DNA of 64,000 nucleotides from Rhizobium sp. 16-488-2b (GTDB lineage: Bacteria; Pseudomonadota; Alphaproteobacteria; Rhizobiales; Rhizobiaceae), in NCBI RefSeq assembly GCF_017741815.1, contig NZ_JAGHMF010000012.1, forward strand, positions 1 through 64,000. The letters run 5' to 3'. The notes beneath the pieces were generated by a model. The model saw only the letters and a program-made list of their open reading frames with translations, made no database searches and was not told where the DNA came from. Positions 49,231 through 59,433 of this stretch are shown here, in pieces. The number at the start of each line of letters is the position of its first letter. Positions within the stretch are counted from its first letter, which is position 1. The position numbers and the translations under genes were made by a program.

Positions 49231-50219
49231 TCAAAGTCTTCCCGATCCGCCTCAGCCAGGTCGAGGCCGAGCAGGTTCCAGGTCTGGACCATGTGCGGCG
49301 GCAGCGGCGCGGTCACCCGCAGGCGCCCGCCATTCGGATGCGGAATGTCGATCTTGCGGGCGTGCAGGTGCAGCCGCTTCTGGATACCGCCGGGGAAATC
49401 CCAGTTGTGGTCGTCGTCGAAATATTTGGGGTCGCCGATAATCGGATGGCCGATATGCAGCGCGTGGACGCGCAGCTGGTGCGTACGGCCGGTATAGGGC
49501 TCCATTTCCAGCCAGGCGAGGTTCTGCGCCGCCGTCTCGCGCACCTTGTAATAGGAGATCGCGTGATCGGCGCCCTCCTCGCCATGCTTGCAGACCCGCA
49601 TCCGGTCTCCGTCAGGCGTCTGTTCCTTCACCAGCCAGGTCGAGATCTTATCCTCGTGCTTGCGCGGCACGCCCTTCACCAACGACCAGTAGGTCTTCTT
49701 GGTATCGCGCTCGCGAAACGCCGCCGTCAGCTTCTGCGCGGCACCGCGCGTGCGGGCGATGACGAGCACGCCCGAGGTGTCGCGGTCGAGACGGTGCACG
49801 AGGCGCGGCTTCTCGCCCTTCGGGCTCGTCCAGGCCTCCAGCATCTTGTCGATGTTGCGCGTCACACCGGACCCGCCCTGCACGGCAAGGCCGGCCGGCT
49901 TGTTGAGCACGATCACCTTGTCGTCCTCATGCAGCACCATGCGCTGCAGCAGCTCGTAGTCGCCGCCGTGCTTCAGATCATGGCTGGCGATCGGCCCGGC
50001 CTTCTTGGCATCGACATCAAGCGGCGGCACGCGCACCACCTGCCCCGGCTGCACGCGCGCATCGGTCTTCACGCGACCGCCATCGACACGCACCTGGCCG
50101 GAGCGCATCAGCTTCTGCAGCGGACCGAATCCGAGGCCGGGATAGTGGATCTTGAACCAACGATCGAGGCGCATGCCCGCCTCGTCGGCTTCGACGGTAA
50201 TATGTTCAATGCCAGCCAT
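49227..50219 (-). CDS. RluC/RluD family pseudouridine synthase
   Basis: A 330-residue RNA pseudouridine synthase. An S4 RNA-binding domain occupies about residues 8-70 (ADEAGMRLDRWFKIHYPGLG, QVRVDGGRVKTDARV), then the catalytic domain with the Asp in RLVHRLDRDTSGVLV. Also GGSGVTRNIDKMLEAW and PYTGRTHQLRVHALHIGHPI. Probably acts on 23S rRNA (RluC-like), but the site cannot be read from sequence. ATG 50219 gives the usual N-terminus; a GTG at 50249 is an alternative. Confidence 0.92.
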   Translation of the reverse strand: MAGIEHITVEADEAGMRLDRWFKIHYPGLGFGPLQKLMRSGQVRVDGGRVKTDARVQPGQVVRVPPLDVDAKKAGPIASHDLKHGGDYELLQRMVLHEDDKVIVLNKPAGLAVQGGSGVTRNIDKMLEAWTSPKGEKPRLVHRLDRDTSGVLVIARTRGAAQKLTAAFRERDTKKTYWSLVKGVPRKHEDKISTWLVKEQTPDGDRMRVCKHGEEGADHAISYYKVRETAAQNLAWLEMEPYTGRTHQLRVHALHIGHPIIGDPKYFDDDHNWDFPGGIQKRLHLHARKIDIPHPNGGRLRVTAPLPPHMVQTWNLLGLDLAEADREDFE

Positions 50220-50331
50220 GTCTGTACTTTCGGAAAGAGTTGCCGGCACCAGGCGCGGCCTTTGCCGCTGGCTTTAGAGCATTTTACGCAAAAACGGAAA
50301 CCTGAATCTCAGAGGACGTCAGATCCCCCTC

Positions 50332-50709
50332 TCAGATCAACGCCCGCATGATCGCAAGCCCGGCAAAAACCGCCGCCATCGACAGCCCCACGCTCGCCAC
50401 CATATAGACCGCCGCCGACGCCATCGCTCCGCGCTCGATCAGCGAGATGGCATCCAACGAAAAGGCGGAGAACGTCGTAAAGCCACCGAGAAACCCGGTA
50501 ATCAGCAAAAGCCGCAATTCGTTCGACGCATTGAAACGCCGCGCGATCAGCTCTGCGAAAACACCGATGACGAAACAACCGACAACATTGACGACAAGCG
50601 TCCCCCACGGAAAGTTCGGGCCCATCAGCCGCAACGACCACTGGCCGACAAAATAGCGAAGCACGGAACCGATGGCGCCGCCGACGGCGACGAGAAGAGC
50701 CTGGATCAT
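50332..50709 (-). CDS. crcB: fluoride efflux channel CrcB (Fluc)
   Basis: A 125-residue Fluc channel with four helices. Diagnostic are GGAIGSVLRYFVGQW, TLVVNVVGCFVIGVF (conserved Asn) and TGFLGGFTTFSAFSLDA with the Phe box. It functions as a dimer exporting fluoride. The gene heads an operon with the pseudouridine synthase, HAD and ATP12 genes (113-bp gap to the first). I saw no fluoride riboswitch upstream. Confidence 0.95.
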   Translation of the reverse strand: MIQALLVAVGGAIGSVLRYFVGQWSLRLMGPNFPWGTLVVNVVGCFVIGVFAELIARRFNASNELRLLLITGFLGGFTTFSAFSLDAISLIERGAMASAAVYMVASVGLSMAAVFAGLAIMRALI

Positions 50710-50879
50710 ACAGCTTCTGTAGCGCAGGCTGGATGCGTTGCCAATTGACCACTATCGTTCACCTGCCCGCATTCTCCACCAACCATTCACAATAGCCGCA
50801 ATTCCGCCATTGACCGATGACACGGAAGTAGCAACGTATGATTGCATAACCCTGATCACCCAGCCTCGAGGAACCACGA

Positions 50880-51326
50880 TTGGCAACACGACGAAAATGG
50901 CTGTACGCAGCGTCGGCGTGGATGGTGCTTGTGATCGTCTCGATCACCGCGATGGCACTCTATGATGAAGCGCCCGGGCAACTTCGTTCGATGCTCAAGA
51001 TCAAGGAACTCCCGGTATCGGCGAAGAATATCAAGTGCACAGGACCATTCGTCATAACGGACGCTCTGGTAACGTGCGGCTTCGAGATTGAGCCTGACGA
51101 CATGGCTTCGATGCTGGCCGGCTGGCGTTTCTCCGTTGAAAAGGCCCGCCGCAGTTCTCGGAGCGTGGACTATATCGACAACGACCTCCGCTCCGAATTC
51201 ACACCATTCAAGGCGAACGACATCTATCGCGCCGATGACGATCAGTTTGGACCCGCCGGAGGCCACCTGTTCGTCGTCATCGACAAGGAGAGGCGCAACG
51301 CCTTGGTAGACCTCTATATCGAATAG
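50880..51326 (+). CDS. membrane-anchored protein of unknown function
   Basis: A 148-residue protein with an N-terminal signal anchor (KWLYAASAWMVLVIVSITAMAL) and an extracytoplasmic part of about 120 residues containing two Cys (KNIKCTGPF, LVTCGFEIEP), a likely disulfide pair. Start is TTG at 50880, with GAGGAA 6-7 bases before. No family recognised. It stands alone after crcB, divergent from it, and its end is near the small lipoprotein gene on the other strand. Confidence 0.68.
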   Translation: MATRRKWLYAASAWMVLVIVSITAMALYDEAPGQLRSMLKIKELPVSAKNIKCTGPFVITDALVTCGFEIEPDDMASMLAGWRFSVEKARRSSRSVDYIDNDLRSEFTPFKANDIYRADDDQFGPAGGHLFVVIDKERRNALVDLYIE

Positions 51327-51344
51327 CGGGTGGCCAGTTCACCC

Positions 51345-51503
51345 TCAATAGCTGCACGGCCGGTCGTTGTTGAAGCCGTAGGCGCAGGCCGAATTTAGCG
51401 GCATGCTGGCATCGCGGCTCTGTTCCGTCGTGGTGCAGGCCGTGGCCATGAAGGCGGTGACGACAAGCGCTCCCGCCAAGGCAAGAGAGTGAAAACGGCG
51501 CAT
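51345..51503 (-). CDS. very small lipoprotein (52 residues)
   Basis: Encodes MRRFHSLALAGALVVTAFMA with lipobox MATAC, then a polar tail TTTEQSRDASMPLNSACAYG and FNNDRPCSY with two further Cys. AAGGAGGAG lies 5 bases before the ATG, an excellent ribosome-binding site. The signal, lipobox and site together make it convincing despite its size. It resembles other tiny rhizobial lipoproteins; function unknown. Confidence 0.75.
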   Translation of the reverse strand: MRRFHSLALAGALVVTAFMATACTTTEQSRDASMPLNSACAYGFNNDRPCSY

Positions 51504-51705
51504 CTGAACTCCTCCTTTGAAGGACCGGCACTATTCTGTTGTTGAGTAATGCAAGAAGTAACGAGGCAATGAGACAGATATAGAGGCGCACTACATTTGC
51601 ACTATAGCGTAAAAACTCAAATCCGGCGCAAGAACCATCACAAAAGGTAATATTTTAGCGATGTTCTTAGCGGCGCGGGAAGGTCCGCCGTCCTAAATCT
51701 GTCAC

Positions 51706-51975
51706 ATGACAGTTCTGGTTGGTTCCATTTCGGCAAGTACGGCGGCCGCGGCGTTTGAAGCGCTGCGCATTCCCCCGCGCGTCTCCGCCAGCACCGCCGC
51801 CAAGGATGCCCGCAAGGTGGCCGACATCAAGCGCCGGACCGATGCCGGCCAGGATACCGATGAATCCGCCGCCGTTATCAACTCCACCGAAGTCGCGCTC
51901 GACCTGATGACCATGGGCCAGCGCCAGCCGCAGGCCGCCCTGCAGCAGGCTCTCAAGCTTTACGAAGAAGACTGA
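51706..51975 (+). CDS. small protein of unknown function (89 residues)
   Basis: MTVLVGSISASTAAAAFEAL followed by a polar helical region (DARKVADIKRRTDAGQDTDE) and a C-terminal ALQQALKLYEED. Soluble, Ala/Gln-rich, no signal peptide. There is no clear Shine-Dalgarno. Length and tail look protein-like; I do not recognise it. It is followed by the glycine riboswitch of gcvT. Confidence 0.5.
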   Translation: MTVLVGSISASTAAAAFEALRIPPRVSASTAAKDARKVADIKRRTDAGQDTDESAAVINSTEVALDLMTMGQRQPQAALQQALKLYEED

Positions 51976-52095
51976 GACCACCCGTCTCGTTCAATCCGAA
52001 ATTCGACCGGCGAAGAAGCCCGCGACAAAAAATTGCTTGCCGGCGACATTCCCCCTTGCCAAGCACCGCCATCGCCAGATAATTGCGCTCAACCT

Positions 52096-52258
52096 TGTTG
52101 GGAGAAGCCGGCTCGTCGCAGCCGGTGCCGAAGGAGCAACCGCCCCGGAAACTCTCAGGCAAAAGGACCAGCAAGGGGCAGACGGAACTCTGGAGAGACG
52201 CGTTCTCGAAACGCGCGCCGAAGGGATAACAATCTCAGGCAAACAGACAGAGGGGGCT
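52096..52258 (+). promoter_or_regulatory. tandem glycine riboswitch controlling gcvT-gcvH-gcvP
   Basis: Two adjacent glycine aptamers. The first (about 52096-52180) contains GGGAGAAGCCGG, GTGCCGAAGGAGCAAC, CCCCGGAAACTCTCAGGCAA and AAGGACC. The second (about 52186-52258) contains CTCTGGAGAGACGCG, GCGCCGAAGGGATAAC, AATCTCAGGCAAACAGACAG and AGGGGGC. These are the hallmark elements of gcv-type tandem riboswitches, which switch on the glycine cleavage genes when glycine is high. gcvT starts 73 bases downstream. Confidence 0.95.
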
Positions 52259-52330
52259 CGAAACAAGGCGCAACCGCGCCCGAATATTGAGCCCGCGCAT
52301 GGAACCCACGCGCAAACACCGGAGGCGTCC

Positions 52331-53467
52331 TTGGACGATACTGCTGCCCTGAAGAAAACCCCGCTGCATGACCTGCATCTGTCGCTCGGCGCCCGCATGG
52401 TACCGTTTGCGGGCTATGACATGCCGGTGCAATATCCGGCCGGCGTCATGAAGGAACATCTGCAGACCCGCGCAGCCGCCGGTCTCTTCGATGTCTCCCA
52501 CATGGGCCAGGTCGTCATCAAGGCGAAGTCGGGCAAGTATGAAGATGTCGCGCTCGCGCTCGAAAGCCTCGTTCCCGTCGATATCCTCGGGCTGGCCGAG
52601 GGACGCCAGCGCTACGGTTTCTTCACCGACGACAATGGCGGCATCCTCGACGACCTGATGATCACCCATCTCGACGACCACCTCTTCGTCGTCGTCAACG
52701 CCGCCTGCAAGGATGCCGACGTCGCGCATCTCAAGAAGCACCTCTCCGACACCTGTGACATCACCGTGCTCGACCGCGCGCTTATCGCGCTGCAGGGTCC
52801 GCGCGCCGTCGAGGCCCTGGCCGAACTCTGGGCCGATGTCGCCGCCATGAAGTTCATGGACGTGCGCCACTGCCGCCTGCACGACGTCTCCTGTCTCGTC
52901 TCGCGCTCCGGCTACAGCGGCGAGGACGGCTACGAGATCTCGATCCCCTCGGACATGGCCGTCGATGTCACCAAGCGGTTGCTTGAGCATCCCGACGTCG
53001 AGCCGATCGGCCTCGGCGCCCGCGACAGCCTGCGCCTTGAAGCCGGCCTCTGCCTCTACGGCAACGACATCGACACCACCACGACCCCCGTCGAGGCAGC
53101 CCTCGTCTGGGCCATCCAGAAGGCCCGCAAGACCGGCGGCGCCCGCGCCGGCGGCTTCCCAGGCGCTGAGCGTATCCTCTCCGAACTCGACCACGGCGCC
53201 ACCCGCCGCCGCGTCGGCCTGAAACCCGACGGCAAGGCGCCGGTGCGCGGCCACGCCAAGCTCTATGCCGACCAGGAAGGCAAGACCGAGATCGGCGAAG
53301 CCACGTCAGGCGGCTTCGGCCCGAGCGCCGAAGGCCCTGTCGCCATGGGCTACGTGCCGGTCGCGTCTGCCAACGTCGGAACGGTCGTCTACGCCGAGGT
53401 TCGCGGCAAGTACCTGCCGGTGACAGTCGCCGCACTTCCCTTCGTCACGCCGACCTACAAGCGATAA
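52331..53467 (+). CDS. gcvT: glycine cleavage system aminomethyltransferase (T protein)
   Basis: A 378-residue T protein, passing the methylene group of aminomethyl-H protein to tetrahydrofolate and releasing ammonia. Features: TPLHDLHLSLGARMVPFAGY, DMPVQYPAGVMKEHLQTRAA, GLFDVSHMGQV, ISRSGYSGEDGYE-like VSRSGYSGEDGYEISIPSD, LEAGLCLYGNDID and the final FVTPTYKR. Start is TTG at 52331, with GGAGGCG just upstream; the frame is open to 52037 but overlaps the riboswitch. It is separated from gcvH by 422 bp with repeats. Confidence 0.95.
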   Translation: MDDTAALKKTPLHDLHLSLGARMVPFAGYDMPVQYPAGVMKEHLQTRAAAGLFDVSHMGQVVIKAKSGKYEDVALALESLVPVDILGLAEGRQRYGFFTDDNGGILDDLMITHLDDHLFVVVNAACKDADVAHLKKHLSDTCDITVLDRALIALQGPRAVEALAELWADVAAMKFMDVRHCRLHDVSCLVSRSGYSGEDGYEISIPSDMAVDVTKRLLEHPDVEPIGLGARDSLRLEAGLCLYGNDIDTTTTPVEAALVWAIQKARKTGGARAGGFPGAERILSELDHGATRRRVGLKPDGKAPVRGHAKLYADQEGKTEIGEATSGGFGPSAEGPVAMGYVPVASANVGTVVYAEVRGKYLPVTVAALPFVTPTYKR

Positions 53468-53552
53468 GACCATGAGCGCGGCGGCGATCCATATCGTTGC
53501 ACTGCCTGTTCGGGCGCACTGTTCGCAGGCCGCCGTCGCTGGCGATGTGCGC

Positions 53553-53604
53553 GGGATACCCCCCTCTGCCCTGCCGGGCATCTCCCCCACAAGGGGGGAG
53601 ATCG
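53553..53604 (+). repeat. rhizobial intergenic palindromic repeat, copy 1
   Basis: A 52-bp unit beginning GGGATACCCCCCTCTGCCCT and containing GCCGGGCATCTCCCCC, AC and AAGGGGGGAGATCG. The half CATCTCCCCC / GGGGGGAGAT folds into a hairpin. It belongs to a repeat seen three times between gcvT and gcvH, of the RIME-like kind common in rhizobia (family name from memory). Confidence 0.8.
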
Positions 53605-53670
53605 ACCAGCGGCGGACGTGTCGCCAAACGGTGAGCGTGGAGCGAGGGGGTGCTGTTAGCGTTGCGCGTG

Positions 53671-53725
53671 GGGTACCCCCTCTGTCCTGCCGGACATCTC
53701 CCCCACAGGTGGGGAGATTGGCTGG
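53671..53725 (+). repeat. rhizobial intergenic palindromic repeat, copy 2
   Basis: Same orientation as copy 1, slightly diverged: GGGTACCCCCTCTGTCCTGC, then CGGACATCTCCCCCACAGGT and GGGGAGATTGGCTGG. Its core differs from copy 1 by only a few bases. Confidence 0.8.
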
Positions 53726-53773
53726 GCGCATCCGCTCGCTCTACCTTCATTGTTTGGCGCTGCCCTCCCCACT

Positions 53774-53828
53774 CGCCGATCTCCCCCCTTGTGGGGGAGA
53801 TGTCCGGCAGGACAGAGGGGGGTATCGC
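53774..53828 (-). repeat. rhizobial intergenic palindromic repeat, copy 3 (inverted)
   Basis: Inverted relative to copies 1 and 2: GCCGATCTCCCCCCTTGTGG, then GGGAGATGTCCGGCAGGACA and GAGGGGGGTATCGCC. Together copies 2 and 3 can pair over a long stem, so the region between gcvT and gcvH could fold into a large RNA structure. Confidence 0.8.
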
Positions 53829-53889
53829 CAGGCACAGCCTTCAGTACCTACACCACCCAAACACCCCATTCCCCAGAGAGGACCATCCC

Positions 53890-54251
53890 ATGCTGAAATT
53901 CACCGAAGAACATGAATGGCTGCAGATCGAAGCCGGTGTCGCCACCGTCGGCATCACCACCTATGCCGTCGAGCAGCTCGGCGATCTGGTGTTCGTGGAA
54001 CTGCCTGAAGTCGGCGCCACCTTCGGCAAGAACGACAACGCGGCCACCGTCGAATCCGTCAAGGCCGCATCGGATGTCTACTGCCCGCTGGAAGGCGAGA
54101 TCACCGAAGTGAACCCTGCCATCGTCGCCGATCCGTCGCTGGTCAATTCCGACCCGCAGGGCGCCGGCTGGTTCTTCAAGCTGAAGCTCGCCAACGCCGC
54201 CGATGCCGACGGCCTGCTCGACGAAGCGGCCTACAAGGAGCTCACCGCGTA

Positions 54252-54252
<1 letters not shown>
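53890..54252 (+). CDS. gcvH: glycine cleavage system H protein
   Basis: A 120-residue lipoyl carrier. The modified Lys lies in [20 protein letters not shown], with [18 protein letters not shown] before it and [20 protein letters not shown] after. Start ATG 53890 gives [10 protein letters not shown], the canonical beginning; the frame runs upstream through the repeats to 53650, which is not real. Lipoylation would need LipB (34.3-35.0 kb) and LipA. The stop overlaps gcvP (TAATG). Confidence 0.96.
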
Positions 54253-57116
<2,864 letters not shown>

Positions 57117-57129
57117 GGATACGACATCG

Positions 57130-57156
57130 AAACGCCCGGCTTTGTCCGGGCGTTTT
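57130..57156 (+). terminator. terminator of the gcv operon
   Basis: AAACGCCCGG (57130-57139), loop CTTTGT, CCGGGCGTTTT (57146-57156). A 10-bp perfect stem and a T run 13 bases after the gcvP stop. Confidence 0.9.
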
Positions 57157-57257
57157 GGTGTTTGGGGGATGGTTGGTCGGGTCGAGGACTGACGGACGAG
57201 GAGCGTGATACCCATCATCGCCAACCCATTGATCGAGCGCCACAATCCTCGCTCGAC

Positions 57258-57410
57258 CGTCATCCTCGGGCTTGTCCCGAGGATCTGCCAACGTCCATCA
57301 AAACCGTTACGGTCATGGACAAAACCACCGCTGGCACCCGCGCCAATTTATCCGCACCCTTGCATTCCGAGCAACGTGCTTAGATCCTCGGCACGAGGCC
57401 GAGGATGACG
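57258..57410 (-). repeat. MITE-like composite repeat, copy A
   Basis: A 153-bp element ending in inverted CGTCATCCTCGG / CCGAGGATGACG. Each end is itself a palindrome (ATCCTCGG...CCGAGGAT). Its reverse complement matches copy B at 62149-62291: nearly identical over about 48 bp at one end (with GATCTAAGCACGT and GGAATGCAA) and about 33 bp at the other (GGCAGATCCTCGGGAC). The middle parts differ. No ORF inside. It fills most of the 397-bp gap between gcvP and the esterase gene. Confidence 0.75.
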
Positions 57411-57513
57411 CCGTGGGGATCCTAACGTCCGGGAAACGTCAGACGAAGGGTCAACCACACTCGCAACGATCGTGGACCAAAAACCCAACCGACAACAGGA
57501 AGCCAACACCCCA

Positions 57514-58161
57514 ATGCCCGACCTCAAAGGCTTCCACTACCGCGCAACCTCAACCGCCGACGCCGGCCCACCGCTCCTCCTCCTGCACGGCAGCAGCCGC
57601 GACGAGACCGAACTCCCGCCGCTGGCGGAAACCGCCGCACCCGGCTGGCCATACCTGTCGCTGCGCGGCCCCATCCCATGGGAGAGCGGTTACGCCTTCT
57701 TCCGCCGCAACCCCGACCGCACGCTCGACCAAAGCGACCTCGCGCTCCAGACCGGGCGCCTCCGCACCTTCCTCCAAGCAGCCATTGAGACCGGCCTGAT
57801 CGCGCGCCCACCGATCCTCTTCGGCTTCTCCAACGGCGCCATCATCGCCGCCTCCCTCATGATCCGCGATCCCGATATTGCGGCCGGCGCCATCCTCGTC
57901 CGCCCGCTCTCGCTCGATCCCGACGCGATCATCCCGTCGATGCCAGCCAAGCCCGTCCTCATCCTCTCCGGCGATCGCGACGACCGCCGCTCCCCTGAGG
58001 ACGCCACCCGTATCGCCAGCCAGTTCCAGGCCGCAGGTGCCGACGTCACCAGCCATTCGTCACCCACTGATCACCATCTCCACGACGACGAACCCGCCAT
58101 CATCGGCCAATGGCTGGCATCCCGCGTCTTTCCGCTTGCCCACACCCGCCCGCCGCTTTAA
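57514..58161 (+). CDS. alpha/beta hydrolase, carboxylesterase/phospholipase type
   Basis: A 215-residue hydrolase. Seen here: LLLLHGSSRDETELPPLAE (oxyanion region), nucleophile Ser in LFGFSNGAIIAASL, the Asp in LILSGDRDDRRSPED, and His in SSPTDHHLHDDE. Such proteins are annotated as phospholipase/carboxylesterase or MhqD-like. AGGAAG is about 10 bases before ATG 57514; the start at 57472 lacks a site. First gene of the cassette between the two MITE-like repeats. Confidence 0.85.
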   Translation: MPDLKGFHYRATSTADAGPPLLLLHGSSRDETELPPLAETAAPGWPYLSLRGPIPWESGYAFFRRNPDRTLDQSDLALQTGRLRTFLQAAIETGLIARPPILFGFSNGAIIAASLMIRDPDIAAGAILVRPLSLDPDAIIPSMPAKPVLILSGDRDDRRSPEDATRIASQFQAAGADVTSHSSPTDHHLHDDEPAIIGQWLASRVFPLAHTRPPL

Positions 58162-58202
58162 GCAGGCCGCCACGCGACAACAGACAACAGGCGACCGGTC
58201 TC

Positions 58203-58475
58203 ATGGCAAAATCCGAAGGCGATCTCACCCAGCAGCCCTGGCCGCAGCCCGTCACGCTGGCGCTCGAAGAACCCGGCCAGTACGTCACCATCGCGACCAC
58301 CCAGGCCGCTTCATGGGCGATGATCGAGGACTGGCCAACGGAAGACGGCCCCGCGCTCGACAAGGCGCTTCTCGTCTGCGCCGACGTCATCAAGGGCAAG
58401 CGCAGCAACGAGGATGCCCGCAAGGCCTTCATCGCCGCCGCCATCGAGGCAGGCATCGATATCAAGAAGGACTGA
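58203..58475 (+). CDS. DUF982 domain-containing protein
   Basis: A 90-residue protein. Its core, VTIATTQAASWAMIEDWPTE, then DGPALDKALLVCADVIKGKR and ARKAFIAAAIEAGI, matches DUF982, a family abundant in rhizobia and of unknown role. There is no strong ribosome-binding site (GACCGGTC upstream). It lies 41 bp after the esterase gene. Confidence 0.82.
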   Translation: MAKSEGDLTQQPWPQPVTLALEEPGQYVTIATTQAASWAMIEDWPTEDGPALDKALLVCADVIKGKRSNEDARKAFIAAAIEAGIDIKKD

Positions 58476-58487
58476 GCAGCTAGGCTG

Positions 58488-58961
58488 TTACTCAGTCGGC
58501 ACCGTCAGCGGCGGCCCCAGAAACTCCACGTCCCACGTCTTGGCGAAGACATTGAGCGCCGCCGTATCCGGCCGCCCATCGCGCATGACATCGGCAAGCC
58601 CGAGGAAGAAGGCCCGCGCATCAAGCCCGGGCGCAATCAGGATATACTGCCGCGCCGGCCGATCGGTGACATTGACGAAGGCATGCGCCGCACCTCCCGG
58701 CACGGTCACGACATCGCCCTCCTCGGCGTAGAACTGCTCGCCATCCACCTCGAACAGATACCGCCCCTCCATCACCCGGAAGACCTCGGTCTCCTTGTGT
58801 CGATGGCGCGGCGGACCGAAGCCCGGGGCGTTGACCGTGTCGATGAAACAGAACGCGCCATCCGTCGTGGACGGATCGACCCGCACGCCGAGCGCCAGCC
58901 CGATCGCCGGTATCTTGATGACCTCTTCGGTCGATTTGGAATGAGACGTCTGGATGGCCAT
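58488..58961 (-). CDS. cupin domain-containing protein
   Basis: A 157-residue single-domain cupin. Motif 1 metal ligands lie in GFGPPRHRHKETEVFRVMEG and motif 2 in EGDVVTVPGGAAHAFVNVTD (His, His, Glu, His pattern complete). Catalytic role unknown; cupins of this kind include small-molecule dioxygenases and isomerases. GAGGA lies 9 bases before ATG 58961; longer starts lack a site. It converges on the DUF982 gene with 12 bp between stops. Confidence 0.85.
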   Translation of the reverse strand: MAIQTSHSKSTEEVIKIPAIGLALGVRVDPSTTDGAFCFIDTVNAPGFGPPRHRHKETEVFRVMEGRYLFEVDGEQFYAEEGDVVTVPGGAAHAFVNVTDRPARQYILIAPGLDARAFFLGLADVMRDGRPDTAALNVFAKTWDVEFLGPPLTVPTE

Positions 58962-59170
58962 GGCAGATTGTCCTCGGGCGGATTGAGACATGCGGCGCAA
59001 CAGATTGCAGGCAGAAGCCCTACCAAGCCGCCGCCAGCTTCCATAGCAAAAACATGCACGCAGCGCGCGCCAAGCGCCACGCCGCAAACGCTTGATACCC
59101 GCTGAGATTGCTCTAATCTTCCCTAGTCCGCATGTTCACGCCGCTTTTCATACAGCCGAGGGAGCACTGC

Positions 59171-59359
59171 ATGTCGCCTGTCATCCGCATGATCGCCCAG
59201 GAAACAGCGCTTTCCGCCCTGATATCCGCCGTCGCCGTCATCGGCCTGCCGAAGCTTTTCGATCCCGCCGCCCCCGTCAATTACCCGTTGGCAATCGGCG
59301 TCTTCGCACTGATGTCGCTCGCCTTCGCCGCCTACGAACTCCTCGTGCGCCGCCGCTAG
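59171..59359 (+). CDS. small two-helix membrane protein (62 residues)
   Basis: MSPVIRMIAQETALSALISA, then VAVIGLPKLFDPAAPVNYPL and AIGVFALMSLAFAAYELLVR followed by RR. Two hydrophobic helices with a short loop. GAGGGAG stands 6 bases before ATG 59171; an ATG at 59132 lacks one. It precedes the ABC exporter gene by 74 bp on the same strand. Function unknown. Confidence 0.65.
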   Translation: MSPVIRMIAQETALSALISAVAVIGLPKLFDPAAPVNYPLAIGVFALMSLAFAAYELLVRRR

Positions 59360-59433
59360 TCACCACCTCAAGACATGTCAACCACCGGGACTGTTCGAGT
59401 GAGCCCGTCATCCCCCAACAGACCCGAGAGCCG

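Noticed and set aside
53472..53889. Small ORFs between gcvT and gcvH
   Set aside because: They run through the three palindromic repeats and encode Pro/Cys/Arg-rich strings; no start signals.
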